Of a DNA stretch of 64,000 bases, positions 1 through 8,358 are shown in pieces. Position 1 is the stretch's first letter. Each line of letters opens with the position of its first letter. The notes below the pieces were generated by a model. It was given only the letters and a program-made list of their open reading frames with translations. It ran no database searches and was not told the origin of the DNA. Source of the stretch: Saccharothrix sp. S26 (GTDB taxonomy: Bacteria > Actinomycetota > Actinomycetes > Mycobacteriales > Pseudonocardiaceae); the NCBI RefSeq assembly GCF_021390395.1, contig NZ_JAJUWT010000003.1, positions 186,001 through 250,000 on the forward strand, in the 5' to 3' direction. The translations under genes were made by a program, and so were the position numbers.

Positions 1-1
1 G

Positions 2-361
2 GGCGCTTCGGGCTTCCTGCTCAAGGACACCGAACCGGAACAACTGGTGCGGGCCGTGCGCGACCTCGCGGCGGGTGGCGCGGTGCTCGACCCCGGTGTG
101 GCCGCGCGGGTGTTGGCGGCGGTCGCCGACGGTGAACGCGCGGCCGAGCCGGCCCGGCGGTTGCTGGCCTCGCTGTCCGAACGGGAGCGCGAGGTGCTCG
201 TCCTCATCGGACAGGGCATGTCGAACGCCGAGATCGGCGGCACGTTGCACCTGTCCGAGGCGACGGTGAAGGGGTACGTGTCGTCGGTGCTCGGCAAGAT
301 CGGGGCGGTGAACCGGGTGCAGGCGGCGCTGGTCGCGTTCCGGGGTGGGTTGATCGCTTGA
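2..361 (+). CDS. NarL/LuxR-type response regulator, 3' part only
   Basis: The gene enters from the left edge, so its N-terminus and phospho-acceptor Asp are missing. The first visible residues, GASGFLLKD, are the end of a receiver domain and carry its conserved Lys. A linker follows, then a LuxR-type helix-turn-helix (LSEREREVLVLIGQGMSNAE, then the recognition helix around LSEATVKGYVSSVLGKIG). This is the layout of NarL-family regulators that act with a sensor kinase to bind DNA as dimers. The partner kinase would normally lie upstream, outside the window. The gene ends at TGA 359-361, just before a strong hairpin. The family is near certain and the regulon is unknown. Confidence 0.93.
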   Translation, partial: GASGFLLKDTEPEQLVRAVRDLAAGGAVLDPGVAARVLAAVADGERAAEPARRLLASLSEREREVLVLIGQGMSNAEIGGTLHLSEATVKGYVSSVLGKIGAVNRVQAALVAFRGGLIA

Positions 362-367
362 GCCCGG

Positions 368-393
368 GGGCCGGACCGCCACCGGTCCGGCCC
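368..393. terminator. Bidirectional hairpin terminator between convergent genes
   Basis: A perfect 10-bp stem (GGGCCGGACC / GGTCCGGCCC) with a 6-nt loop lies in the 40-nt gap between the response regulator and the convergent serine hydrolase. It has no U-tract, which is usual for high-GC actinobacterial terminators. A terminator role is inferred from position and symmetry. Confidence 0.7.
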
Positions 394-401
394 TGAGGGT
401 T

Positions 402-1553
402 CTAGGCGCACAGGGCGGCGTGGAAGGTGCCGAGCATGCGGTCCACGCCCGTGCCGCCGGTCAGCGCGGTGATGTAGACCGTGGCGGCCCGGCCGGAGTC
501 GTCCCGGCCGCTGACGGTCGCGACACCGCCGCCGCCCAGGTCGCCGCCGTGCGCCCAGGCGTGGCCGCCGCACGGGAGCGGCAACCGGACCACGCCGAGC
601 CCGTAGGCCGCACCGGGGCCCAGCTCCGGCGCCGGGACGAGCGCCTGCATCTCGGCCAGCGCCCGGCGGGGCAGCAGCCGGCCGCCGAGCAGCTCCTGCC
701 AGAACCGGTTGAGGTCCGACGGGGTGGACACCATCGCGCCGGACGCGCCCGCCCACGACGGCTCGAACTCCGTGACGTCGACCAGCGGCCCGGCCGGGTC
801 TGCCTCGTCGACGGCGTAGTTGCGGGCGTGCGGGCCGCGGATGGCCCGCTCGCCGGCCGGCGGCCAGTAGGTGTCGGTCAGGTGCGCGGGGCGGATCGCC
901 AACTCAGTGACGGCCGTGCCGATGTCCTGGTGCGTCAACCGCTCCACCAGCATGCCGGCGACGATGAAGCCCGTGTTGGAGTACCGCCACCCCTGACCCG
1001 GCGCGAAGTCCGGCTCGTGGGACAGGGCCAGGCGGAGCAGGTCCGCCGCCTCGACGGGGCCGGTCAGGTCCAGGTGCTCCACGTAGTCCGGCAGCCCGCT
1101 GGTGTTCTGCAGCAGTTGGCGCACCGTGATGTCACGGCCGTCGATCGCGCTGCCGGCGCCGGTGCCGCGCACCACGCCGGGCAGGTACGCCTCGATCGGC
1201 GCGTCGAGCCGGACCTGGTCGCGGGCGACCAGCCGCAGCACGGCGACCGCGACGAACGTCTTGGTGACGCTGGCGATCCGGAACCGCCCGTCGCCGTCGA
1301 CCATCGGCAGGTCCGTGCCCGCCTCGGCCGTGCCGGACGTGACCGTGACCGACCTGCCGCGCCGGTCGCGGACCTCGGCCAGCGCCCCGGGAACGCGGTC
1401 GGCGCCGACGATCCCGTCGAGACCGGCCCTGACCGCCTCGACATCGGTGATCGGACCGCGCTCGGCGGCGGCCGGCGCGGCCGGCACCAGGACCGACGCT
1501 CCGGCTGTGATCGCCACCACGAAGTGGCGCAGTGCCCTGGGCTTGGTGTGCAT
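402..1553 (-). CDS. Secreted serine hydrolase (class C beta-lactamase / D-Ala-D-Ala carboxypeptidase family)
   Basis: A 383-aa protein with a Sec signal peptide (MHTKPRALRH, hydrophobic core, AXA-type site near residue 30). It carries the serine beta-lactamase-fold motifs: S95-V-T-K98 (SxxK nucleophile), Y191-S-N193 (YxN) and HGG near the C-terminus, in place of KTG. This set is typical of the secreted actinomycete group annotated as D-alanyl-D-alanine carboxypeptidases or esterases, so penicillin hydrolysis should not be assumed. The open frame extends upstream to 1961. The ATG at 1553 is chosen because the signal peptide starts exactly there and the upstream residues are Arg/Gly/Pro-rich antisense of the neighbouring gene. 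The substrate is unknown. Confidence 0.88.
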   Translation of the reverse strand: MHTKPRALRHFVVAITAGASVLVPAAPAAAERGPITDVEAVRAGLDGIVGADRVPGALAEVRDRRGRSVTVTSGTAEAGTDLPMVDGDGRFRIASVTKTFVAVAVLRLVARDQVRLDAPIEAYLPGVVRGTGAGSAIDGRDITVRQLLQNTSGLPDYVEHLDLTGPVEAADLLRLALSHEPDFAPGQGWRYSNTGFIVAGMLVERLTHQDIGTAVTELAIRPAHLTDTYWPPAGERAIRGPHARNYAVDEADPAGPLVDVTEFEPSWAGASGAMVSTPSDLNRFWQELLGGRLLPRRALAEMQALVPAPELGPGAAYGLGVVRLPLPCGGHAWAHGGDLGGGGVATVSGRDDSGRAATVYITALTGGTGVDRMLGTFHAALCA

Positions 1554-1639
1554 GGACCAAGCCTGGTTCCCGGCCCGGTGCGCGCCAATGGTGCGGGCAT
1601 CAGGGTCGGTGGTGGGCTTGAGCCCACCACGGGCGGCCG

Positions 1640-3166
1640 CTAGTTGCCGGAGACGGCTTCCGGGACGACCGGGTGCGGTTCGACCTCGACGCGGTTGCGG
1701 CCGTGGCGCTTCGCCCGGTACAGGGCCATGTCGGCGGCGGCGAACAGCTGGTCCAGTTTGGCCGGACCGGCGGCCACGCCGATGCTCACGGTCGGGCGGC
1801 GGGTGGTGCCCAGCACGACGGTCCAGTCGTGGCCGTCCACGGCGGCCCGGATGCGTTCGGCGACGGTCGGGCCGACCTCCTGGGCGTTGCCGCCCTGGTC
1901 GCCCAGCAGCACCACGAACTCGTCGCCCGCCCAGCGGGCGACCAGGTCGGCGGCGCGGCACTCGCGGCGCAGGAGTTGGGCGATCTCGCGCAGGGTCGCG
2001 TCGCCCGCCGCGTGACCGGCGTCGTCGTTCACCCCCTTGAAGCGGTCCACGTCGACCAGCACCAGCCAGGGGACGCGGCCGCGGGCGGCGGTGGCCTCCA
2101 GCAGGCCGGCGGCGGCGCGCTCCAGGCCCAGGCGGTTGGCCAGGCCCGTGAGCGGGTCGCGGGCGGCGGCTTCCTGGGCGGCCACGGCCAGGCGTTGGGC
2201 TTGGACGGCCACCCGGCGTTGTTCGAGGGCCTGGCCCAGTCCTTCCTGGAGGGTCTCGGTGGCGGTGCGGCCCGCGGCCACCGAGCAGCGCAACGCGGTC
2301 GCCTCGCCCACGTGGTCACCCATCTCGGCGCAGATGTCGGCCAGGTCGAGGGAGAAGCGCAGGAGCAGGGACGGGTCGTTGATCGATTCCGAGGCGGCGA
2401 CCGCGCGGCTGGCCAGGGTGCGGGCCCGGACCAGGTCGCCCTGTTCCCGGCGGACCACGGCGAGCACCCAGCACGCGACGGCGGAGGCCCACTTGTCGCC
2501 CGCCTCCCGGGCTTGGCGCAGCGCCTCCCGGGCGTTCTCCTCGGCCTGGTCGAGCTCGCCGACGCCGGCCAGCGAACGGCTGTAGGCGGCGAGCAGGGCC
2601 CGGCGCATCTGCTCGTCCCGGGCCAGCGACAGGCCCTCCTTGAGGCAGGCGCGCGCTTCCTCGAAGATCGCCGGTGCGTGGTCGGGGTCGGAGGAGATCG
2701 CGCGGAAGTTCAGCGTGCCGCCCAGCCCCTGCAGGCAGTGGCCGAGGACCTCCCGGGCCGACGGCGAGGTCTCCGCCGCGCGGCGGGCGACCTGGACGGA
2801 CAGGCGGAGCATGTCCACCGCGGCACGGCGGTTGCCGATGCCCTCCAGCAGGTAGGCCAGGGCGTGCATGGCCTGGGCGGCGGCAGGGGTGTCGCTGTGC
2901 TCGCCGTCGAGGTCGGTCCAGCCCTCGGCGGCCAGCTCCAGCGCCAGCGGGATGCGGCCCAGCCGCCAGGCCAGCTTCGCCCGGTTGACCAGGACCGCGG
3001 AGCGCTGCCAGCGGTCGGCGCCGGGTGGGACGCGGTTCACCACCTGGTCGAACAGGGTGTTGGCCTCCGCCAGGCGGCCAGCGTTCAGCAACGCCTTGAC
3101 CTCGAGGTCGAGTTGCGGTGCCTGATCCGCTACCGGCCGATCTCGCTGCTCCACTCGTGCTGACAC
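1640..3166 (-). CDS. GGDEF-domain protein (putative diguanylate cyclase) with N-terminal TPR-like region
   Basis: About 508 aa. Residues 1-330 are helical and TPR-like (repeated Leu/Ala-rich pairs such as AYSRSLAGVGELDQAEENAREAL), which suggests a protein-interaction or sensing platform. The C-terminal 170 residues form a GGDEF domain: DPLTGLANR, the metal-binding DVDRFKGVND stretch, GHAAGDATL, the active-site signature AGDEF in the sequence RWAGDEFVVLL, and ADMALYRAKRHGRN. The first Gly of the GGDEF box is Ala, a change found in active enzymes, so c-di-GMP synthesis is plausible but unproven. There is no EAL domain. No membrane segment was seen, so it is probably cytoplasmic. The start is uncertain: GTG 3166 is used, with GTG 3154 as an alternative. 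The open frame runs to 4147 but that extension is antisense to bluB. Confidence 0.87.
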   Translation of the reverse strand: MSARVEQRDRPVADQAPQLDLEVKALLNAGRLAEANTLFDQVVNRVPPGADRWQRSAVLVNRAKLAWRLGRIPLALELAAEGWTDLDGEHSDTPAAAQAMHALAYLLEGIGNRRAAVDMLRLSVQVARRAAETSPSAREVLGHCLQGLGGTLNFRAISSDPDHAPAIFEEARACLKEGLSLARDEQMRRALLAAYSRSLAGVGELDQAEENAREALRQAREAGDKWASAVACWVLAVVRREQGDLVRARTLASRAVAASESINDPSLLLRFSLDLADICAEMGDHVGEATALRCSVAAGRTATETLQEGLGQALEQRRVAVQAQRLAVAAQEAAARDPLTGLANRLGLERAAAGLLEATAARGRVPWLVLVDVDRFKGVNDDAGHAAGDATLREIAQLLRRECRAADLVARWAGDEFVVLLGDQGGNAQEVGPTVAERIRAAVDGHDWTVVLGTTRRPTVSIGVAAGPAKLDQLFAAADMALYRAKRHGRNRVEVEPHPVVPEAVSGN

Positions 3167-3228
3167 TCCATTCCGACTCGGCGAGACGGGTACGCGGGAC
3201 CGCTCGCCGCCGGCACGGCTACCCCAGG

Positions 3229-3861
3229 CTACCGGCCCGAACGCCGGGTGTACCGCTCCTCGTGCAGGACTTCCTCCAGGGGCAGCCGGTGGCGCCAGCC
3301 GTGCCGCTCCAGGTCCGGGGTGTCCGGCAGGCACTCGACGGGCCCGACGCACAGCCAGGCCACCGGGCGCAGGGGCGGCGGCACGTCCAGCAGCCGGCGC
3401 AGCACGTCCTCGCGGTAGAAGCTGACCCAGCCGACGCCCAGGCCCTCCGCGGTCGCGGCCAGCCACAGGTTCTGGATGGCCAGGCAGACGGAGTACAGGC
3501 CGGCGTCGGCGATCGCGTGCCTGCCCAGGACGGCCGGCGAGCCGCGGTCGGGGTCGTAGGTGACGACGATGCCCAAGGTCGACTCCAGGATGCCCTCGAC
3601 CTTGATCCGGGCGAACAGCTCGGCCTGGCGGGCGTCCAGCTCGGAGGCGAACACGCTGCGCTCGGCGTGGACGTGGTCGCGGAACGCGCGGCGGGTGTGC
3701 TCGTCGCGCACGACGATGAAGTCCCACGGCTGGGACAGGCCCACGCTGGGCGCGGCGTGCGCGGCGGAGAGCACCCGGCGCAGCACGTCCGGCGGGATCG
3801 GAGCGCCGGTGAACTCGCCCCTGGTGTCCCGCCGGCGGTGCAGGACGTCGTAGAAGCTCAT
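3229..3861 (-). CDS. bluB: 5,6-dimethylbenzimidazole synthase (BluB), nitroreductase fold
   Basis: A 210-aa protein with the BluB layout: FYDVLHRRRDTRGEF at the N-terminus, AAHAAPSVGLSQPWDFIVVRD (flavin-contacting segment), EGILESTLGIVVTYDPDRG, LGRHAIADAGLYSVCLAIQNLWLAA and EGLGVGWVSF. BluB breaks down reduced FMN with oxygen to give 5,6-dimethylbenzimidazole, the lower ligand of cobalamin. Length and motifs match the family better than general nitroreductases. No other cobalamin genes lie near, so it stands alone here. The ATG at 3861 is the natural start. Confidence 0.88.
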   Translation of the reverse strand: MSFYDVLHRRRDTRGEFTGAPIPPDVLRRVLSAAHAAPSVGLSQPWDFIVVRDEHTRRAFRDHVHAERSVFASELDARQAELFARIKVEGILESTLGIVVTYDPDRGSPAVLGRHAIADAGLYSVCLAIQNLWLAATAEGLGVGWVSFYREDVLRRLLDVPPPLRPVAWLCVGPVECLPDTPDLERHGWRHRLPLEEVLHEERYTRRSGR

Positions 3862-3946
3862 TCGGACGATCGTGCCTCACGCGATCCGGTGAACCTGTCC
3901 CGGTGGGGGGTGGCGTCCGTCTCAACCGGGCGTTGAATGGCCGGTC

Positions 3947-4267
3947 ATGGTCGGAACGGTGCACGGGTCCGCGCTGGGGTTCGCGGGCGGGGTGGTGGTG
4001 ACCGCGCTGGCGGGCGGTTGGCCGGTGTTCGCCCTGCTCCTGCTGGTCGTCGTGGTGGTGGTCGTCTCGTGGTGGACGACCGTGCCCGGCGCGGTGCTCA
4101 CGGCGGTGCAGTGCTGGGGCCTGTACGGCAGCTTCGTGATCGGCCACGAGGGGCAGCTGGTGGCGGACTGGCCCGCGCTGGCGGTGCTGGCGGTCGCGGC
4201 CACCGTGTCGCTCAGCGCTTTCGCGCGCGACCGGTCCTCCTCCATTGTGGATTCCGCCGCGGGTTGA
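3947..4267 (+). CDS. Small multi-span membrane protein, unknown function
   Basis: A 106-aa hydrophobic protein with about three membrane segments (around residues 8-24, 27-47 and 75-92). The run ALLLLVVVVVVVS is striking. I recognise no family. It is transcribed away from bluB and lies 68 nt before the MerR-PP2C gene on the same strand. The region could be read in another frame as an extension of that neighbour, but the hydrophobic pattern exists only in this frame. The ATG at 3947 is the first good start; a weak upstream purine tract makes it tentative. Confidence 0.6.
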   Translation: MVGTVHGSALGFAGGVVVTALAGGWPVFALLLLVVVVVVVSWWTTVPGAVLTAVQCWGLYGSFVIGHEGQLVADWPALAVLAVAATVSLSAFARDRSSSIVDSAAG

Positions 4268-4335
4268 CCTTCACCCTGGGTGAAGCCGCACGGTGGATCC
4301 CGGCCGGGTCGTCCGGCCGAGGGAGGGGTGGGGGC

Positions 4336-5388
4336 GTGGAGCTGCTGACCATCGGGGCGTTCGCCCGGGCCGTCCGGCTGTCGCCGAAGGCGTTGCGGCT
4401 CTACGACGAGCTGGGGTTGCTGACGCCCGCCCGGGTCGACCCGCTGTCGGGGTACCGGCTGTACTCGCCGGACCAGGTGGAGCGGGCCCGGCTGGTGGCG
4501 TGGCTGCGCCGGCTCGGGATGCCGCTGGCCCGCATCCGAGGGGTGTGCGAGCTGGACCCGGCGGACGCCGCGGCCGAGGTGCGCGCCTACTGGGCGCAGG
4601 TCGAGGCCGACACCGCGGCACGCCGGAGCCTCGCCTCCTTCCTCGTGGAACAGCTCTCCGGGGAGGACAACACCATGACCGTGACGCTGAAGTACGCGGT
4701 GAGGACCGATCAAGGGCTCGTCCGCGAGTCGAACCAGGACGTCGGGTACGCGGGCGAGCGGTTGCTGGCCGTGGCCGACGGGTTCGGCGCGCGGGGCGAG
4801 CCGCTCAGCGCGATGGCCATCGACGCGCTCGCCGGGCTGGACACCGCGATCCCGGCGGGCGAGCTGCTCAACACCCTGGCGGACGCCGTGCGGCAGGCGG
4901 GGACGGCGGTGCGGGAGTACCTCACGGCCAACCCCGCCGACGAGTGCAGCGGCACCACGCTGACCGCGATGGTGCTGTCCGGGTCGCGGCTCGGGCTCGT
5001 GCACGTCGGCGACGCCCGGGTCTACCTGGCGCGGGGTGGCCGGCTGTTCCGCATCACGCACGACCACACGGCCGTGCAGTCGTTGATCGCGGAGGGCCGG
5101 CTGACCGAGGAGGAGGCGGTCAGCCACCCGCAGCGGTCGCTGTTGGTCCGCGCGCTGCACGGCAAGGCGGTGGAGCCGGACCTGGCGCTGCACGACGCCC
5201 TGCCGGGCGACCGGTACCTGCTGTGCACCGACGGCCTGCACACCGTGGTGCCGGAGGAGCGGGTGCGGGAGGTGCTGGTGTCGGAGGACGAGCCGGAGGA
5301 GGCGACGCGGCGGTTGGTCGAGCTGGCCAACGCGGGCGGCGGTCCGGACAACGTGGTCTGCGTGGTCGCCGACGTGGTGCCCGCCTAG
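4336..5388 (+). CDS. MerR-family DNA-binding domain fused to a PP2C-type protein phosphatase
   Basis: A 350-aa fusion. Residues 1-75 are a MerR helix-turn-helix (LLTIGAFARAVRLSPKALRLYDELGLL, SGYRLYSPDQVERARL), followed by the usual dimerising helix to about residue 110. Residues 114-350 are a complete PP2C phosphatase: TDQGLVRESNQD, VADGFG, SGTTLTAM, HVGDARVYL, LLCTDGL and GGGPDN. These hold the Asp ligands for the two catalytic Mn/Mg ions. The expected job is Ser/Thr dephosphorylation coupled to DNA binding. The start is GTG 4336 after a GGGAGGGG tract; the open frame continues upstream but loses homology. An internal ribosome site at 4660 may also yield the phosphatase alone. The TAG stop overlaps the stop of the convergent histidine phosphatase in a CCTAGG palindrome. 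Confidence 0.88.
   Translation: MELLTIGAFARAVRLSPKALRLYDELGLLTPARVDPLSGYRLYSPDQVERARLVAWLRRLGMPLARIRGVCELDPADAAAEVRAYWAQVEADTAARRSLASFLVEQLSGEDNTMTVTLKYAVRTDQGLVRESNQDVGYAGERLLAVADGFGARGEPLSAMAIDALAGLDTAIPAGELLNTLADAVRQAGTAVREYLTANPADECSGTTLTAMVLSGSRLGLVHVGDARVYLARGGRLFRITHDHTAVQSLIAEGRLTEEEAVSHPQRSLLVRALHGKAVEPDLALHDALPGDRYLLCTDGLHTVVPEERVREVLVSEDEPEEATRRLVELANAGGGPDNVVCVVADVVPA
4660..4677 (+). promoter_or_regulatory. Internal Shine-Dalgarno and ATG inside the MerR-PP2C gene
   Basis: A strong GGGGAGG (4660-4666) lies 8 nt before an in-frame ATG at 4675, exactly at the MerR/PP2C junction. Translation from here would give a 237-aa stand-alone PP2C phosphatase (4675-5388), close to the usual size of bacterial single-domain PP2C enzymes. 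The sequence fact is clear; actual use of the start is inference. Confidence 0.6.
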
Positions 5389-6038
5389 GCCAACGGCCCC
5401 TGGGTCTCGCCGTCCGGTGACGGCCGCCACTGGTCGAACGGCCGGTCCAGCCGCCACGTCGTGCCGTCGTGGGTGAGCACGCGGTCCTCGCAGGTCTCCA
5501 GGTTCGACAGGGACTCGAACAGCTCGATGCTCCAGCCGAACAGGCGGCGGCACAGCAGGCGGATGGTCAGGCCGTGCGAGACGACCAGCGCGGTCGAGGG
5601 GTGCGCCGGGTCCTGCATCCGGGTCTCCAGGTCGGTCAGGAACGCGGCCAGGCGGTCGTCCACGTCCGCGCCCGACTCGCCGTTGGGCAGCCGGAAGAAG
5701 AAGTGCCCGAACGCGTGCCGCTGGTGCTTGAGCACCTCCTGCTGGACGGGGTCCTGGAGGTTGCCCCAGTCCTGCTCGCGCAACCTCGGCTCGGCGACCG
5801 TGCGCTCGACCTGGTCGCCGAGTTCGAGGTTGCGCAGCGTGGCCCTGGTGCGCACGTACGGGCTGACGTAGACCGCCGCCGGGTCGCCGTCGAGCAGCCG
5901 CTTGACGCGCGGCCCGGCCTCGCGGGCCTGCCGCTCGCCCAGCTCGGTCAAGGGGAGGGCGTGGTCGGGGATCCGGCAGTACGCCAGCTCGTCGACGTTG
6001 CCCAGGCTCTGTCCGTGACGCAGCAGGATGATCCGCAC
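5385..6038 (-). CDS. Histidine phosphatase superfamily protein
   Basis: A 217-aa protein opening with IILLRHGQSLGN, the RHG signature holding the phosphorylated His. It also has YVSPYVRTRAT, REQDWGNLQDP, and LVVSHGLTIRLLCRRLFG with the second catalytic His. This is the phosphoglycerate-mutase-like (PhoE/broad phosphatase) branch. The substrate cannot be named. It is cytoplasmic, with no signal peptide. The ATG at 6038 sits directly before the motif. It converges on the MerR-PP2C gene and the two stop codons overlap (CTA 5385-5387 against TAG 5386-5388). Confidence 0.9.
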   Translation of the reverse strand: MRIILLRHGQSLGNVDELAYCRIPDHALPLTELGERQAREAGPRVKRLLDGDPAAVYVSPYVRTRATLRNLELGDQVERTVAEPRLREQDWGNLQDPVQQEVLKHQRHAFGHFFFRLPNGESGADVDDRLAAFLTDLETRMQDPAHPSTALVVSHGLTIRLLCRRLFGWSIELFESLSNLETCEDRVLTHDGTTWRLDRPFDQWRPSPDGETQGPLA

Positions 6039-6092
6039 CTGTCCATCGTGCCGGTGTTACATTCGCAGGCGAAACCGGACGGAAGGTGTCAC

Positions 6093-6413
6093 ATGATCAA
6101 GTACGTCGCCCTGTACCGGAAGCCCGCCGACGTCGAGGCGTTCGACGAGGCCTACTTCGCGTCCCACCTGCCGCTGGTCGAGCGGACGCCGGGCCTGGTG
6201 CGGGCCGAGGTGGCGAAGGTCTCCCGCGTCTTCGCGCCCGGTTTCCTCGGCGAGCACGAACCGCACATCGTGGCCGAGATGTACTTCGAGTCCGCCGACG
6301 CCATGAAGGACGCCTTCCAATCGCCGCAGTGGCAGGCCGCGGGCGCCAACCTGGCCGAGATCGGCGGCGTCGAGCTGGTGGCGATGTTCGCCGCGGAGGT
6401 CGTCGCCCGATGA
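6093..6413 (+). CDS. EthD-family small dimeric alpha/beta protein
   Basis: A 106-aa protein with the EthD/ferredoxin-like pattern: MIKYVALYRKPADVEAFDEAYF, HLPLVERTPGLVRAEV, ISxVF-type core and AEMYFESADAMKDAFQSPQW. EthD-like proteins are small dimers found in many degradation operons, often with unclear function. GGAAGG at 6081 supports the ATG at 6093. It overlaps the following dehydrogenase by 4 nt (ATGA), so the two are co-translated. A shared role in acyl-CoA breakdown is inferred from this coupling. Confidence 0.85.
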   Translation: MIKYVALYRKPADVEAFDEAYFASHLPLVERTPGLVRAEVAKVSRVFAPGFLGEHEPHIVAEMYFESADAMKDAFQSPQWQAAGANLAEIGGVELVAMFAAEVVAR

Positions 6414-7243
6414 TCTCGGTGGTGATCGGCGGCGGCACGATGGGCGCCGGTGTCGCCCACCTGCTCCTCGCCGGCGGGCACGAGGTGGTGCTGGTGGAAG
6501 CGGGCGCGGACCGGGCGTCGGCCGCGCGGCGGGCGGTGGAGGCGTCGCTGGCCAAGGCAGCCGAGCGCGGCAGGCTCGACGCCGTGCCGCACGAGCTGCT
6601 CGAGCGCCTGACCGTCGTCGAACGGCTGGACGCGCGGGTCGGGCAGGGCGCCGAGCTGGTCGTGGAGGCGGTGCCGGAAGACCTGGAGCTGAAGCGGCGG
6701 GTGCTCGGCGAGGCCGCGTCGGCGTGCCCGAAGGCGGTGCTGGCGTCGAACACGTCGTCGTTGTCGATCTCGGCGCTGGCGCGCGGCCTGCCGGGCGAGC
6801 GGGTGCTGGGGATGCACTTCTTCAACCCCGTGCCCGTGCAGCGGTTGGTCGAGCTCGTGCACCACGACGGGGTGGCCGCCGACGTGGTGGCCCGGGTCCG
6901 CGGCTGGGCCGAGGAGCTGGGCAAGACCGTGATCGAGGTGCGGGACGCGCCGGGGTTCGCCACCTCGCGGCTCGGGGTCGCGGTCGGCATGGAGGCGATC
7001 CGGATGCTGGAAGAGGGCGTCGCGAGCGCCGAGGACATCGACACCGGGATGCGCCTGGGCTACGGGTGGCCGATGGGCCCGCTGCGGTTGACCGACCTCG
7101 TTGGGTTGGACGTGCGGTTGGCCATCGCCGAGCACCTGGCCGCCGAGCTGGGGCCGCGCTTCGAGCCGCCGTCGTTGCTGCGGGAGAAGGTCGCGGCCGG
7201 ACACCTCGGGCGGAAGACGGGCCAGGGGTTCTTCACCTGGTAA
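6410..7243 (+). CDS. 3-hydroxyacyl-CoA (3-hydroxybutyryl-CoA) dehydrogenase
   Basis: A 277-aa NAD-dependent enzyme of the HAD/PaaH/Hbd type. The N-terminus has the Rossmann motif VVIGGGTMGAGVAHLLLAGG, then SNTSSLSISALA and the GMHFFNPVPVQRLVELV signature containing the catalytic His. DAPGFATSRLGVAVGMEAIRMLEEGVASAEDID and GYGWPMGPLRLTDLVGLD belong to the C-terminal dimerisation domain, and the protein ends in GRKTGQGFFTW. It oxidises L-3-hydroxyacyl-CoA to the 3-keto form. The length is normal for stand-alone members. Whether it serves fatty-acid, butyrate or phenylacetate breakdown cannot be decided from the window; no thiolase or hydratase lies near. Confidence 0.92.
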   Translation: MISVVIGGGTMGAGVAHLLLAGGHEVVLVEAGADRASAARRAVEASLAKAAERGRLDAVPHELLERLTVVERLDARVGQGAELVVEAVPEDLELKRRVLGEAASACPKAVLASNTSSLSISALARGLPGERVLGMHFFNPVPVQRLVELVHHDGVAADVVARVRGWAEELGKTVIEVRDAPGFATSRLGVAVGMEAIRMLEEGVASAEDIDTGMRLGYGWPMGPLRLTDLVGLDVRLAIAEHLAAELGPRFEPPSLLREKVAAGHLGRKTGQGFFTW

Positions 7244-7252
7244 GCAGGACTC

Positions 7253-8347
7253 GTGCGCGTTCGCGAGCTGCCCGGGGACGACGTCGAGGAGGTCGACCGG
7301 CTGCGCCGGGCCGGGTTCGGCGTGCCGCCGGCGCGGCCCGGGCGGCGCGGGCTGCTGGCCGAGGTGGGCGGGCGTGCGGCGGGCGTGCTGACGATCACCG
7401 ACTTCCACCAGTTCTGGGGCGGGTCGACCGTGCCCATGGGCGGGATCGGCGGGCCGGCCGTCGAACCCGGGGTGCGCGGTGCCCTGCTGGACGCGGCGCT
7501 GCGGGACCTGCGCGAACGCGGGCAGGCGGTGTCGGCGCTGTTCCCGACCGCGCCGGCGGTCCACCGGTCGCGCGGGTGGGCCGCGGGAGGCGTGCTCGAA
7601 CACCTGGAGCTCCCGCTGGACGGCCTGCCCGCCGGTGACCCGATCCCCTCGCGGCCCGCGGAGCAAGGCGACCTCCCGGCGCTGCACGCCTGCTACGCGG
7701 ACCTGGCGTCCACGGTGAACGGGCTGATCGACCGCAGCGCACCCGCCGTCGACGTGGCGGACGTGCTGGAACTGGACGTGGTGTCGGTGGTGCCCGGCCA
7801 CGACGGCGAGCTGCGCGGGTACCTCACGGCCTCGCGCGACCCCGCGGGGTGGCGGGTGTTCGACCTGGTCGGGCGGGACCGGGCGACCCAGCTCGGGCTG
7901 CTGCGGCAGTTGCGCGACCGGGCCGGCGGGCGGGCTCGCGTGCGGGTGACCGACCCGGCCGTGACCGGGCTGCTGACCGACCAGGCGGTCGAGCACACCG
8001 CGACCACGTGGCTGTTGCGGGTGGTGGACCTGCCGGCGGCCGTGGCGGCACGGGGGTGGCCCGCGGCGCGGTGGCTGAAGCCCGCGGCGGTGGACCTGGA
8101 GGTCGTCGACGAACACGCCCCGTGGCACGCGGGGCGGCAGCGGCTCGTGGTCGAGGACGGTGAGGTGCGCGTGGAAGCCGGTGGCAGCGGGGAGGTGCGG
8201 TTGCACGCGAGGGCGCTGGGGCCGTGGTTCAGCGGGCTGCACGACACCCACGCGCTGCGCCGCGCCGGGCTGCTCGACGGTGCCGGCGCGCTGCTCGATC
8301 GGCTGGTCGGCGCACCTGGCGTCCCGCGTCTGGCCGACTGCTTCTAA
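7253..8347 (+). CDS. Eis-like GNAT N-acetyltransferase
   Basis: A 364-aa protein with the Eis architecture: an N-terminal GNAT domain (STVPMGGIGGPAVEPGVRGALLDAALRDLRERG, then ALFPTAPAVHRSRGW), a second GNAT-like middle domain, and a C-terminal sterol-carrier-like domain. The chain ends in the residue Phe. In Eis the terminal carboxylate of a final Phe acts in catalysis, so the matching end is meaningful. Known Eis enzymes acetylate amines, including aminoglycosides; the native substrate is unclear. It starts at GTG 7253, 9 nt after the dehydrogenase stop, and is probably in the same transcript. The channel gene follows 11 nt later. Confidence 0.83.
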   Translation: MRVRELPGDDVEEVDRLRRAGFGVPPARPGRRGLLAEVGGRAAGVLTITDFHQFWGGSTVPMGGIGGPAVEPGVRGALLDAALRDLRERGQAVSALFPTAPAVHRSRGWAAGGVLEHLELPLDGLPAGDPIPSRPAEQGDLPALHACYADLASTVNGLIDRSAPAVDVADVLELDVVSVVPGHDGELRGYLTASRDPAGWRVFDLVGRDRATQLGLLRQLRDRAGGRARVRVTDPAVTGLLTDQAVEHTATTWLLRVVDLPAAVAARGWPAARWLKPAAVDLEVVDEHAPWHAGRQRLVVEDGEVRVEAGGSGEVRLHARALGPWFSGLHDTHALRRAGLLDGAGALLDRLVGAPGVPRLADCF

Positions 8348-8358
8348 CCTGACCAGCC

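Noticed and set aside
1554-1961. N-terminal extension of the serine hydrolase to 1961 and of the GGDEF gene to 4147
   Set aside because: The extra residues are antisense to neighbouring genes and Arg/Pro/Gly-rich. The signal peptide and ribosome context place the real starts at 1553 and about 3166.
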